From assembly GCA_030826915.1 (NCBI GenBank), contig JAUUDE010000060.1, positions 1 through 44,015 on the forward strand: a stretch of DNA of 44,015 nucleotides. Reading direction: 5' to 3'. Shown piece after piece: positions 34,496-43,284 of the stretch (the first letter of the stretch is position 1; every line of letters starts with the position of its first letter). Below the pieces are notes generated by a model. It was given only the letters and a program-made list of their open reading frames with translations, had not been told where the DNA came from and did no database searches. The position numbers and the translations under genes were made by a program. Source of the stretch: Thiomicrospira sp. (GTDB lineage: Bacteria > Pseudomonadota > Gammaproteobacteria > Thiomicrospirales > Thiomicrospiraceae).

Positions 34496-34662
34496 AACGG
34501 TGATTCCATTAGTAATTGGGTTTTTCATTTAGTGGTAAACCCTTTAAAATGGAATTATTTTAGCAGAGCATCGAAAAGAACTCACGATAGATAACAGACA
34601 AAAGCCAATAAAAGTTGGCTTGCTTTGTTATTTTGCTTATTCGTTCATTACAGAGAAATTTC

Positions 34663-35361
34663 ATGAAGCCAAATTTTACCTTGTCAGATTTAGATCCAAG
34701 TATCATTATTGAACCAAAAAACCAAGCCAAATCAGCGGTGATTTGGTTACATGGTTTAGGTGCGGATGGTCATGATTTTGAAGGTATTTTGCCACAATTG
34801 AATCTACCTTTAGAGCATGATATTCGTTTTATCTTTCCTCATGCGCCAGTGCAGCCCGTGACGGTAAATGGAGGAATGGTTATGCGCTCTTGGTATGACA
34901 TTCTTTCAATGAGTATTGCTGATAGAGTTGATATTGAAGGTGTTGAACAATCGAGTGCAATCTTAAATGAATTGATTGAACAGCAGGTAAAAGAGGGGAT
35001 TGCGGCGCAACATATTGTATTAGCAGGGTTCTCACAAGGGGGATTAATCGCGTTACATACAGGATTGAATGCTAAGTATACGTTAGCAGGTGTAATGGCG
35101 TTATCGACATATTATCCTGAAGCCTGCTTGAAATCGGATAAAGTTTTCAAAACAGAGATGCCTATCTTCATGGCACACGGCTCTTATGATCAAGTAATAC
35201 CGCTTAATATCGCCGAGTCCTCTAGCAATTTGTTAATTGAGCAAGGCTATGATGTAGAGTGGCGTACTTATCCAATGGAACATTCCGTTTGTATGGCAGA
35301 AATAGAACAAATTTCAGCTTGGCTGCAAGACAAGTTACTTAAGGAAGTGCTGATTAAATAG
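34663..35361 (+). CDS. Carboxylesterase/phospholipase (alpha/beta hydrolase, COG0400)
   Basis: A 232-residue cytoplasmic serine esterase. HGLGADGHDF forms the oxyanion loop, GFSQGGLIAL carries the nucleophile Ser, GSYDQVIP the Asp and EHSVCMAEI the His. The RSWYDI segment and overall length match bacterial carboxylesterase 2. The natural substrate is unknown. I chose the ATG at 34663 with GAGA upstream. The last six codons (KEVLIK) and the TAG stop are encoded by the left arm of a family 2 inverted-repeat element, so the C-terminus was set by that insertion. Confidence 0.9.
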   Translation: MKPNFTLSDLDPSIIIEPKNQAKSAVIWLHGLGADGHDFEGILPQLNLPLEHDIRFIFPHAPVQPVTVNGGMVMRSWYDILSMSIADRVDIEGVEQSSAILNELIEQQVKEGIAAQHIVLAGFSQGGLIALHTGLNAKYTLAGVMALSTYYPEACLKSDKVFKTEMPIFMAHGSYDQVIPLNIAESSSNLLIEQGYDVEWRTYPMEHSVCMAEIEQISAWLQDKLLKEVLIK

Positions 35362-35423
35362 CTTGAGATTCTGCGGGAGTTTTAAGGGGGCGAAACCAAG
35401 CTATTTAATCAGCACTTCCTTAA
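35339..35423. mobile_element. Minimal family 2 element: perfect 27-base inverted repeat
   Basis: The left arm (35339-35365, TTAAGGAAGTGCTGATTAAA and on) is an exact reverse complement of 35397-35423 over 27 bases. The loop is 31 bases and contains GAGATTCTGCGGGAG, identical to the start of the 270-base element at 18742. It has TA edges like that element. It looks like a deletion derivative or a minimal form. It also gives a very strong hairpin after the esterase gene. Confidence 0.85.
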
Positions 35424-35458
35424 AATAAGTGCTTAATCAAATCACGCGAAAGGTAAAA

Positions 35459-35971
35459 ATGACAAATCAAGAACAGTGCAAAGCATTTTTAGAAACTCGT
35501 AAAACTCTGGTGCTCAGTACTCAGGGACAAAGCGGTGCTTTAGAAACCAGTGTTGCTCCTTGTGTATTGGTAGATGGCAATATTTATATTTTTATCAGTG
35601 AGTTAGCGGTACACACACAAAATTTGTTATGGATGCTTGAACAAAACAAAGAACGGTCAATTGAAGGCTCTATTTTAGCCAGTGGATTGTTTGTAGCCGA
35701 TGAATCAGAAACGGAGCAGATGTTTGCTAGAGAACGTATCACCTTGCAGTTAGTTCCAACAGAAGTCTTTGCAGATGACAGTTTGTACCAATCTGTTTTG
35801 CAAAAAATGACACTGCAGTTTGGTGACGTTATGAATATGTTAACCAGCTTGCCAGACTTTCATTTAATTGAGCTAAAACCAATACAAGGTGGTTACGTAA
35901 AAGGTTTTGGTCAAGCTTTTGCTTTTGAAGGGGGGATTTGTGATTTATTAACCCCGATAACTAAAAAATAA
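35459..35971 (+). CDS. HugZ/HutZ-like split-barrel heme-utilisation protein
   Basis: A 170-residue protein of the pyridoxamine-phosphate-oxidase-like FMN-binding split barrel. The pattern is that of HugZ/HutZ: FLETRKTLVLSTQ, ETSVAPCVLVDGNIYIFISE, LAVHTQNLL, ARERITLQLVP, LPDFHLIELKPIQGGYVKGFGQAF. HugZ relatives bind and may degrade heme. The usual C-terminal DUF2470-like extension is missing. AAAGG precedes the chosen ATG. It begins 36 bases after a family 2 hairpin and is likely transcribed on its own. Confidence 0.82.
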   Translation: MTNQEQCKAFLETRKTLVLSTQGQSGALETSVAPCVLVDGNIYIFISELAVHTQNLLWMLEQNKERSIEGSILASGLFVADESETEQMFARERITLQLVPTEVFADDSLYQSVLQKMTLQFGDVMNMLTSLPDFHLIELKPIQGGYVKGFGQAFAFEGGICDLLTPITKK

Positions 35972-36054
35972 TGATACTTTTGCACAAGTGGACAAGATGA
36001 GACACAGAGATCTGATAATAATAACACTTACAACAGAAACAAGACTCTCTGTTT

Positions 36055-36975
36055 ATGGCTAATGTTCGCCGCTACTTTCGATATGATGTAATTATTCCTA
36101 TGCATTTAGAGGAAGTGAATCGCTATGGCTTACATTTAGGTGCGGAACGCCGCAATCTAATTTCAGAGGAAGAAGAGGCGGAGTTACAAGTCTTGAATTC
36201 TGCGTTAGATAACTATTTAGAAAAAGTGTTTGATGCTAGCTCAAATGCATTGTATGTTTTTTATGTGCTTAACCACAAATTAGATTTTATGTGGTGGTTA
36301 TTGGAGAAACTTATGGAATCTAAGGATCCGCGCCTAGCCGGTGACTATAAATTTCGTTCAAAAGAAGACTCTAAATTTACACCACCAAAAAATAATAGCG
36401 CTTCAAAAATCGCTCCGCTGATTTTAGATCTCTACCAATACATTGATGATTACATAAGCGAGTTACAGCAGGTTGTTGAAAACAGTATTGATGGAAAAAT
36501 TTTTACCTATCCTGCGCCAATGAAAGAGCACTTTAATGACCAAAGTTACGTGACAAACTTGGAGTTTTTACCTGACCAAGGAGTTTTACCCGCGAAGGTT
36601 TTGCGTTTGATGGTGGATAAATTAAATTTGCAAGCAACGGTGTTTGACCGCTTAAAAACCGTTTATAAACAGATATCGCGAGCAGATGAGTGGACACATT
36701 ATAAAGTTAACCTGAGTGCGGGTGGGTTCAGTTTTCTTTCTGAAAAAAGCTATGATCTTTTCAGCCGCATGGATATTTTTATGGGCTTGGATGAAGATAT
36801 TTTGATATGTAGAGGACAGGTTCAGTCTCTAACCAAGTCAGGTAATGAAATCTTTCCGTATCGAATTGGAGTTATGTTTGAGTTATTAACGGTTGAACAG
36901 CAAAGAAAAATTACGCTTTTTGAACAACGCAGAGAATTGAAAGATGCGATGCTTTCAGTGGCACTTCCATTTTAG
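36055..36975 (+). CDS. PilZ-like protein with a ~200-residue insertion between its two motifs
   Basis: A 306-residue soluble protein. Residues 5-9 (RRYFR) fit the PilZ R-x-x-x-R motif. NLSAGG (219-224) fits the D/N-x-S-x-x-G motif and is followed by FSFLSEKSYDLFSRMDIFMGL and IGVMFELL, consistent with PilZ beta strands. Between them lie about 200 mostly helical residues, whereas ordinary PilZ domains keep the two motifs about 20-30 residues apart. It is paralogous to the frameshifted gene at 37465-38412 on the opposite strand. A cyclic-di-GMP receptor role is inference. The ATG lacks a strong ribosome site. Confidence 0.65.
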   Translation: MANVRRYFRYDVIIPMHLEEVNRYGLHLGAERRNLISEEEEAELQVLNSALDNYLEKVFDASSNALYVFYVLNHKLDFMWWLLEKLMESKDPRLAGDYKFRSKEDSKFTPPKNNSASKIAPLILDLYQYIDDYISELQQVVENSIDGKIFTYPAPMKEHFNDQSYVTNLEFLPDQGVLPAKVLRLMVDKLNLQATVFDRLKTVYKQISRADEWTHYKVNLSAGGFSFLSEKSYDLFSRMDIFMGLDEDILICRGQVQSLTKSGNEIFPYRIGVMFELLTVEQQRKITLFEQRRELKDAMLSVALPF

Positions 36976-36991
36976 AGATAGTTTCTTAGCG

Positions 36992-37405
36992 TTAAGCTGA
37001 AGTAAGTCGAATATTTTGTTGCTTAATTTTGATGGCATTTTTTACCCATTGTGCAAAGCGAGGGTGTTCGGCAACTACAGATTGGTATAGGTTCAGAGGG
37101 TTAGCATCAGATAAACCACGAGCAAAACAGGCAATTTCAATCAATTTATCTATGTATCGGTTAGGAAAATTAACCTCTATCTGGAAGTAACTTACTTTTG
37201 TTAAGATGACTGTATTTAGAACCATTTGCCATTGTTCTTGAGTTAGATTAAACCGACTTTCTAAAAGAGGAGTTATTCCCTCTAAACGCATCTCTAGCAT
37301 CTCTTTCAGATTAGAGTAACGAATCAGTTCAAGTCCTGCATCTCGAACAGCAATAGGCAGTTCATCCATAAAGCTCGAGTCAATGTCATGATTACTTCCA
37401 GGCAT
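36992..37405 (-). CDS. Unknown 137-residue helical protein
   Basis: I do not recognise a family. The protein is soluble and helical, with amphipathic segments such as LKEMLEMRLEGITPLLESRF and YIDKLIEIACFARGLSDANP, and no Cys cluster or signal peptide. It lies 59 bases downstream of the frameshifted PilZ-like gene on the same strand and converges with the intact PilZ-like gene. It may be the last gene of the feo-PilZ transcript. A partner role to the PilZ-like proteins is a guess from position only. Confidence 0.65.
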   Translation of the reverse strand: MPGSNHDIDSSFMDELPIAVRDAGLELIRYSNLKEMLEMRLEGITPLLESRFNLTQEQWQMVLNTVILTKVSYFQIEVNFPNRYIDKLIEIACFARGLSDANPLNLYQSVVAEHPRFAQWVKNAIKIKQQNIRLTSA

Positions 37406-37464
37406 TTATTACGTTTCTCTCTATCATTAATGAATATCGCATAACTGTGAATTTGTTGTGTTCT

Positions 37465-38412
37465 TTAAGGGTATAAAACAAATTGCATGCACTCTTTTAC
37501 TTCTTGTTTTTGAATTTCTTGTTGCAAGAAGTTTTGATCGGTTCCATCTGGAAATTCAAAATTGATGGCAATGCGTTCTTTGTGGCTGGCGTCGTCATCA
37601 CGTAAGTCAACAACACTTCCACTAAAGTGAATAGATTTGTTACTGCTATCAAAGTATAAATAGACTTCTACTTTTGAATATAGTTCAAAGCGCTTTTGTA
37701 TCAACACGGCAAGTCCACTTGCACTCACATTGGCCTTTTTTTTTGACCACTCTTGCGGGAATTGTTTGATGTAATTGTCATCATTTATTTGACGGTGAAC
37801 GTCTAAGTAGGCTTCCAAAAACTCTGAAAGGTGCAGTATTGCCTGTATTAAGGGGATTTTTGCAAACCTAGGTTGTTGAAATATGGTCATCATCTCGTCA
37901 ATTTTAAAGCCTACTGGAAGGTAAGAATTTACAAAAAAGTTTTTAGGTGTTGAGCGATTAATACTATTTACTAGCTGGCGCAAATAACTTAAATACTTAT
38001 CTTGGATTAACGAGAGGTATTGAAAAGTTTTAGGCGAAGAGGCCTCTATTTTTTTGATTGAGTGAAAGCCTTCTAGTTTCTGGTTTATGCTTAACCAATA
38101 ACTAGACTCTTTTTTGGGGTTCTGCCCATGTTAAATATCTTGAAGGCACTTGCCATAAAACTCAATATCTTCGATGACATCGGTAAAAATTTCAGTTACA
38201 AGGGCACTTTTCTCCTGAATTTTTCTTACTGAACGTATAACAGCAATTTTGCGTGCTTCAATTAAGTTAGTAATCGGTGTAGGAAAGTAGTCTGCACCAG
38301 ATGCGAATATATCACGGTATCTTATGGGGGAACTAGGCTCAATAAAATAGCGTAATCGCATATCTACACGATGAAACCTTCGGGCATTGCCTTTTCTAAA
38401 CCATTTATTCAT
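37465..38412 (-). pseudogene. PilZ-like paralogue broken by a frameshift
   Basis: The first frame (38412 to a TAA at 38131) encodes an N-terminal half with ARRFHRVDMRLRYFIEP, where R11-x-x-x-R15 is the PilZ arginine motif. From about 38136 another frame is open without interruption to 37465: YLTWAEPKKESSYWLSINQK, then SLIQDKYLSYLRQLVNSIN, NVSASGLAVLIQKRFELYSK and FPDGTDQN. Joined by adding one base, the product would be about 315 residues, the same size and layout as the intact paralogue at 36055. The NVSASG motif survives. No classical slippery site is seen at the junction. It is a disabled gene or a sequencing error. It sits 47 bases after feoC. Confidence 0.78.
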
Positions 38413-38459
38413 TTAAGCCGATTACTCCAGTGCTTGGGTATATTTTTTGTAAGTCCATT

Positions 38460-38738
38460 CTAAATAATTTGTACTTGGATTGATAGAGGTTTAAAAGGCT
38501 TGTCTACCCACTGAAATTCAGAACCTTTAGATACTTGGTGGCAAGTGCTTGAACACTGTCCACTAGAGCAATTACTTGAGTCTGAATTTGTAACGATTTC
38601 TTGAATATAGCCTTGTTGAAGTAAAGGCTCCATTATGCCTATTGCCGCAGTTTCATCTATATCAAAATGATGTCTTATGTCTTGTAAGGTGACACGTTGA
38701 TGCTGCTTAATATATTGTTTTATATTGAGTAGTATCAT
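38460..38738 (-). CDS. feoC: FeoC-like Fe-S regulator
   Basis: A 92-residue protein. Residues 1-50 form a small winged helix (IKQYIKQHQRVTLQDIRHHF, then a second helix ending GYIQEI). Residues 57-66 carry the Cys cluster NCSSGQCSSTC, as in FeoC proteins that bind an oxygen-sensitive Fe-S cluster. FeoC is thought to stabilise or regulate FeoB. It follows feoB by 18 bases in the same operon. Confidence 0.88.
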   Translation of the reverse strand: MILLNIKQYIKQHQRVTLQDIRHHFDIDETAAIGIMEPLLQQGYIQEIVTNSDSSNCSSGQCSSTCHQVSKGSEFQWVDKPFKPLSIQVQII

Positions 38739-38756
38739 CGTACCTCCTTTAATTTG

Positions 38757-41090
38757 TTAATGATTGTTTTTTGTATTATTTCTATAAGGTTTTCCTTGGC
38801 GCCACAGAATGGTATAGAGCAAAATAAAGGCCAGTGTAATTCCGCTTAACCAGGCTAGGGATTGCTGAGGATGTTGAGAGTAAGTCGCGGCTTGATAAAA
38901 ACCAACTGCGACTCCGTATCCTAAAAACATACTCCAACCTCCGCTATATAAAGCCCAACGCCAACCTAGCTCTTGTTTGATTGCGCCAAAAGTAGCAACA
39001 CAAGGAAAGTAGAGTAGAATTAATAAAAGATAGGCGTATGCACCAATTTTTCCATCAAAATATTGCACCATTTTATCCAATGTGGATAGTGTAAATCCTT
39101 GTTCTTCAGCTATGGCACTTTTATCGGCAACATCCTCTATAGATTGCAACCCTAATGGGTCTTGAATATCGTAAAAAATATTCGAGATGTTTTTCGGTAT
39201 AGTGGCTGCTGCTTCATATAAAGCTTCACCAATCTGATAATCGTGTAGGTTTACTTCATCACTGCTGGATTTTTGATACAGAGCGTCTAAAGAACCAACG
39301 ACTACTTCTTTAGCGAGCAGGCCTGTAAACAAACCAACTGTAGCAGGCCAGTTCTCTTCGGTAATGCCTAAAGGTTCAACAACTGGGGTTGCGGCTTTTG
39401 CAACCGTACTCAATACTGAACTAGGTTGGTTTTCGTGCCCAAAGGTTAAGTCAGTACCTAAGCTGTTAAAGAAGTTTAGAACCAATACCACTAATACAAT
39501 GATTTTACCGGCATCTAAAATAAAGCTCTTAAGTTTATTTCTTGTGTTAATCAGCACGTTAATAACGGCAGGTTTATGGTAAGTAGGTAATTCCATTAAT
39601 AGTGGCGGTGCTTCTCCGGGTAGTAATGTTTTCTTAAGCATTAAAGCGGTTAATACAGCGGCAAAAATTCCTACTAAATACAGAGAAAAAACAATGAGTG
39701 CGGCATTATCACTAAAGAAAGCGGTCGCAAATAAGACATAAACGGTTAAACGTGCACTGCATGACATAAATGGTGTCATCATTATTGTCATAATACGATC
39801 GCGTTGATCGGGTAACGTACGGCTTGCTAATACGGCTGGAATATTACAACCAAAACCGACTACTAAAGGAATAAATGCCTGTCCAGATAAACCTAAACGG
39901 CGCATAAGGTTATCCATAATCAATGCGGCACGTTGCATATAGCCGGTTTCTTCCATAATAGAGAGCAGTAAAAAAAGTGCGCCAATAACAGGTATAAAAG
40001 TAGCTACGACCTGCATCCCCCCACCAATGCCTTGTGCCAAAAAGGCAATTAACCAACTAGGAGCGTTAATAGATTGTAATAACGCAGATGGCCCGTCTAC
40101 AAATAACGCTTGAGCACCAAGATCAAAGAAGTCTAAAAAGGCATTTCCAATTGTGATTGAAAGTGCAAACACTAGGTACATAATGATTAAAAAGATAGGC
40201 ATGCCTAATAGAGGGTGAAGTGCCCAACGATCAATTCTATCGGTGGTATTGCGTGTGAATTGGTCGGTGTGCTCTTGACAGCTGTGTGTGGCATCGTGTG
40301 CATACTGGAAATATAAATCAGCCGTAATTAAGGCTAGATCTTCTTGGTAGTGTTTTTCTAGTTTTTTCTTTTCAGCTTCACAAAAACTCACCAATTCTAG
40401 TGGCGCCTGTTTTGGTTCGATTAACATATGTAGTGTTTTCCAACAAGAGTCAGAATTTGGATTTTTCTGTAAGTCTCTTATTGCATGAACCGAAGAGTGC
40501 AGAGCTGCTGGTAGGTCAAAATGTAGGTTGGAATGTTTATTAAGCATTTCTGGTAAATGCTGTTTAAGTTGGTCTATGCCCTTGTTGTAATACGCAGAAA
40601 TTGGAACGACAGGACAGCCAAGAAATTCAGAAAGTTTGTCTACATCAATTCGTAGATTGCGCTCTTTAAGTAAATCCATGCGATTCAGCACCACTACAAC
40701 GGGAAGCCCCATGTGTAGGAGTTGTGCTGTTAAAAATAACTGGCGCTCTAATCTGGTTGCATCAACAACATTTAAGATTAAATCGACTGGTTGGCACTGT
40801 AGGTAGTCAGTAGCCACTTTTTCATCCAGACCAGAATGAGAAAGACGCTCTAAACTGTAAACGCCTGGTAAATCAATAAGGTGGTAAGACTTATCATTGA
40901 GATCAAAATATCCCGATTTTTGTTCTACGGTAACACCGGGCCAGTTTCCTGTTGTTTGTTGTGAGCCGGTCAAACGATTAAATATAGTAGTTTTACCGCA
41001 GTTAGGGCTACCAATTAACCCAATTTGATAGGCGTGTTTACCTGTTTGTGAGTGCTTTTTAAATTTTATTTTTGGCTTAACAACGGTCAT
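38757..41090 (-). CDS. feoB: Ferrous iron transporter FeoB
   Basis: A 777-residue inner-membrane Fe2+ transporter. The N-terminal G domain has GSPNCGKT (27-34), the T-x-x-x-x-GVTVE switch, DLPG and NRMD. A helical GDI-like domain follows, then the membrane region with the two inverted Gate motifs (FIPVIGALFLLLSIMEETGY; FIPLVVGFGCNIPAVLA; TGLLAKEVVVGSLDALY). The length is normal. Its start overlaps the feoA stop by four bases, so the two are coupled. A CAGGCCTG site lies at 39318 in the TGLLAKE codons. Confidence 0.97.
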   Translation of the reverse strand: MTVVKPKIKFKKHSQTGKHAYQIGLIGSPNCGKTTIFNRLTGSQQTTGNWPGVTVEQKSGYFDLNDKSYHLIDLPGVYSLERLSHSGLDEKVATDYLQCQPVDLILNVVDATRLERQLFLTAQLLHMGLPVVVVLNRMDLLKERNLRIDVDKLSEFLGCPVVPISAYYNKGIDQLKQHLPEMLNKHSNLHFDLPAALHSSVHAIRDLQKNPNSDSCWKTLHMLIEPKQAPLELVSFCEAEKKKLEKHYQEDLALITADLYFQYAHDATHSCQEHTDQFTRNTTDRIDRWALHPLLGMPIFLIIMYLVFALSITIGNAFLDFFDLGAQALFVDGPSALLQSINAPSWLIAFLAQGIGGGMQVVATFIPVIGALFLLLSIMEETGYMQRAALIMDNLMRRLGLSGQAFIPLVVGFGCNIPAVLASRTLPDQRDRIMTIMMTPFMSCSARLTVYVLFATAFFSDNAALIVFSLYLVGIFAAVLTALMLKKTLLPGEAPPLLMELPTYHKPAVINVLINTRNKLKSFILDAGKIIVLVVLVLNFFNSLGTDLTFGHENQPSSVLSTVAKAATPVVEPLGITEENWPATVGLFTGLLAKEVVVGSLDALYQKSSSDEVNLHDYQIGEALYEAAATIPKNISNIFYDIQDPLGLQSIEDVADKSAIAEEQGFTLSTLDKMVQYFDGKIGAYAYLLLILLYFPCVATFGAIKQELGWRWALYSGGWSMFLGYGVAVGFYQAATYSQHPQQSLAWLSGITLAFILLYTILWRQGKPYRNNTKNNH

Positions 41091-41329
41091 ACTAAAGGTT
41101 CTACTTGTATATGTTCGGCAATCTGCTTATCAATTGCAAAACGGCTACCATCCACACAAACAACTAGGTTGTGTCCACGTTTCAAAATCATCTCAACAAT
41201 ACTATGGGTATGAAATCCAAGGTTAACTAGGCGCATTTTCATATCCAAATTACCCGTTAAAGCAATAATTTGGCTAACTTGACCTGCATGACATTGAGAA
41301 AGATTGGTTGAGTGAGATGGCGTTAACAT
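41087..41329 (-). CDS. feoA: Ferrous iron transport protein FeoA
   Basis: An 80-residue SH3-like protein required for FeoB activity. Marks are IIALTGNLDMKMRLVNLGFH and SIVEMILKRGHNLVVCVDGSRFAIDKQIAEHI, the standard FeoA core. It is the first gene of feoABC. The region just upstream contains a candidate Fur operator. Confidence 0.93.
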   Translation of the reverse strand: MLTPSHSTNLSQCHAGQVSQIIALTGNLDMKMRLVNLGFHTHSIVEMILKRGHNLVVCVDGSRFAIDKQIAEHIQVEPLV

Positions 41330-41340
41330 AAGATTTTAAA

Positions 41341-41355
41341 TGATAATAGTTTTTA
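41341..41355. promoter_or_regulatory. Candidate Fur box upstream of feoA
   Basis: TGATAATAGTTTTTA matches the 7-1-7 Fur pattern TGATAAT-N-ATTATCA at 11 of 14 positions. It lies 12 bases before the feoA start codon. A weaker second match (GAGAATGGCTTGC, minus strand) is at 41391-41403. Fur control of feo is well established in relatives; these sites are by-eye matches. Confidence 0.45.
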
Positions 41356-41409
41356 TTTAGGTGTAGGTTAACAGAAAAAGATTCCTAAATGCAAGCCATT
41401 CTCAATAAG

Positions 41410-41442
41410 AGCATGGTTTTAGGTTAACAAAAAAACCATGCT
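41410..41442. terminator. Terminator between metW and feoA
   Basis: A perfect 11-base stem AGCATGGTTTT / AAAACCATGCT. A TTTTTAG tail follows on the plus strand and a shorter T-rich tail on the minus strand. It separates the metXW transcript from the feo promoter. Confidence 0.75.
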
Positions 41443-41513
41443 TTTTAGTTTAGAATCGTTGGCTAAGAATACGCTCTAATCTTCTTTTTGTTAAAGCCTA
41501 TAGGAAAAAGCGG

Positions 41514-42125
41514 CTATGATTTTTTTTGCACTTTATAAAGTGCAACTTCACCTAACCAGTTAGGGACAATTCGCATACCAAAAGAACTTTTGTGTTGAGC
41601 GTTAACTACGGTTCTAGCCACTACTTCAAGCCCTTTTTCTTCACATAAATCTTCAAAATCATTAAAGGTACACATGTGGATGTTGGGGGTGTCGTACCAA
41701 TGATAAGGTAGCGTGTCGGTTTCTGGCATGCGGCCTTTAGTAAGTAATTGTATTCGCATACGCCAATGACCAAAGTTAGGGAAGGTGATAATGCATTGTT
41801 TACCAACCGCTAACATATCGTCCAATAATTCATCAGGCCGACTTACCACCTGTAAAGCCTGAGTCATAATGACAAAATCAAATGAATCTTCATCAAAATA
41901 TTCACAGATATCGTGATTGTTTAAATCACTTTGGATAACATTGAGCCCTTTTTCAATGGCCTGTATGTTTTTGTTTGGGTCGATCTCCATCCCGTAGCCA
42001 GTAATCGAGTAGGTATCAATGAGATGTTTGAGTAACTCACCGTCACCGCAACCCAAATCCAGTACACGACTGTTTGGCGTTATCCAATCTGAAATCAATT
42101 TAAATTCTGGAGAAATATGGCTCAT
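41514..42125 (-). CDS. metW: Methionine biosynthesis protein MetW
   Basis: A 203-residue SAM-methyltransferase-fold protein. Marks are [73 protein letters not shown] and [15 protein letters not shown], all MetW-specific. MetW partners MetX in homoserine acylation in many bacteria. Its start overlaps the metX stop by four bases. Confidence 0.96.
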   Translation of the reverse strand: MSHISPEFKLISDWITPNSRVLDLGCGDGELLKHLIDTYSITGYGMEIDPNKNIQAIEKGLNVIQSDLNNHDICEYFDEDSFDFVIMTQALQVVSRPDELLDDMLAVGKQCIITFPNFGHWRMRIQLLTKGRMPETDTLPYHWYDTPNIHMCTFNDFEDLCEEKGLEVVARTVVNAQHKSSFGMRIVPNWLGEVALYKVQKKS

Positions 42126-43279
42126 AATTGCTTTCCATTTTGACTGGTGGATGGTAAAACATCGACTAACTTTTGCATATAAGCTCTAAACACACCTTCG
42201 TAATGTTCGTTGGGTAATAAGAAAGCATCGTGACCATGCTGTGATTCCACTTCGGCATAACTCACATTGGCATCGTTATCTAATAAAGCCTTAACAATTT
42301 CGTGTGAACGAGCTGGAGAGAAACGCCAGTCGGATGTAAATGAGACAACTAAAAATTGTGCAGTGGCTTTTGCCAAAGTTTTGGATAAATCATGGCCGTA
42401 CTCAGCCGCCGGATCAAAATAGTCTAATGCTTTGGTCATTAACAAGTAGGTGTTGGCATCAAAGTTTTGTTTAGTGGCAAACTTTTCACCTTGGTAACGC
42501 AAATAGCTTTCTACTTGAAACTGAGGGCCATAATTGTATTGAAGCTCTTCTTCACGAAGTTCACGACCAAATTTAGTGCCCATCATATCGTCCGATAGAT
42601 AGGTTAAGTGGCCAAGCATACGCGCTAAGGCTAAGCCCTGCTTAGGAATGGTTCCATGTTCTATAAAGCGACCATCATGAAAATCTGGGTCACTCATAAT
42701 GGCACTGCGAGCCACTGCATTAAAGGCAATGTTCTGAGCAGAAAGCTTAGGTGCGGCAGCAATCACTAAAGCGTGGCGAAGTTTATCAGGGTAATCAATG
42801 GCCCACTGTAAAACCTGCATGCCACCCATGGAGCCGCCAACTAAAGCCGCCCATTGTTCAATGCCTAGATGTTTGCGTAATTCATTTTGGCTATGCACCC
42901 AGTCACGGCAAGTCACCATTGGGAAGTCAGGCCCGTAAACTTTATTGGTTTCAGGATTAATGCTTGCTGGTCCAGTGCTGCCACTACAACCACCTAGGTT
43001 GTTTGAACAGACTACAAAAAAATGATTGGTATCAATCGGTTTACCAGGGCCAATATAACCATTCCACCAGCCAACTTTACCATTCTTATCTTCACCAGCA
43101 ACATGATGGTCACCACTTAAGGCATGACAGATTAAAATGGCATTGGACGCGTCTGCATTTAATTCGCCATAGGTTTCATAAATTAAATCGTAACGTGGCA
43201 GAACCGCGCCACTTGTTAAGGCAAGCGGACTTTCTACTTGCAGTAATTCTGGGGTAATAACACCTAAACTCTGATCCAT
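42122..43279 (-). CDS. metX: Homoserine O-acyltransferase MetX
   Basis: A 385-residue alpha/beta hydrolase-fold enzyme activating homoserine for methionine synthesis. The nucleophile Ser150 lies in [10 protein letters not shown], the Asp in [10 protein letters not shown] and the His in [22 protein letters not shown] and [13 protein letters not shown] are further family marks. MetX enzymes use acetyl- or succinyl-CoA and the donor cannot be told by name; linkage to metW in gammaproteobacteria is often associated with succinyl transfer. It is part of a tight proC-yggT-metX-metW cluster, with only 5 bases between yggT and metX. Confidence 0.96.
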   Translation of the reverse strand: MDQSLGVITPELLQVESPLALTSGAVLPRYDLIYETYGELNADASNAILICHALSGDHHVAGEDKNGKVGWWNGYIGPGKPIDTNHFFVVCSNNLGGCSGSTGPASINPETNKVYGPDFPMVTCRDWVHSQNELRKHLGIEQWAALVGGSMGGMQVLQWAIDYPDKLRHALVIAAAPKLSAQNIAFNAVARSAIMSDPDFHDGRFIEHGTIPKQGLALARMLGHLTYLSDDMMGTKFGRELREEELQYNYGPQFQVESYLRYQGEKFATKQNFDANTYLLMTKALDYFDPAAEYGHDLSKTLAKATAQFLVVSFTSDWRFSPARSHEIVKALLDNDANVSYAEVESQHGHDAFLLPNEHYEGVFRAYMQKLVDVLPSTSQNGKQL

Positions 43280-43284
43280 TCAAC

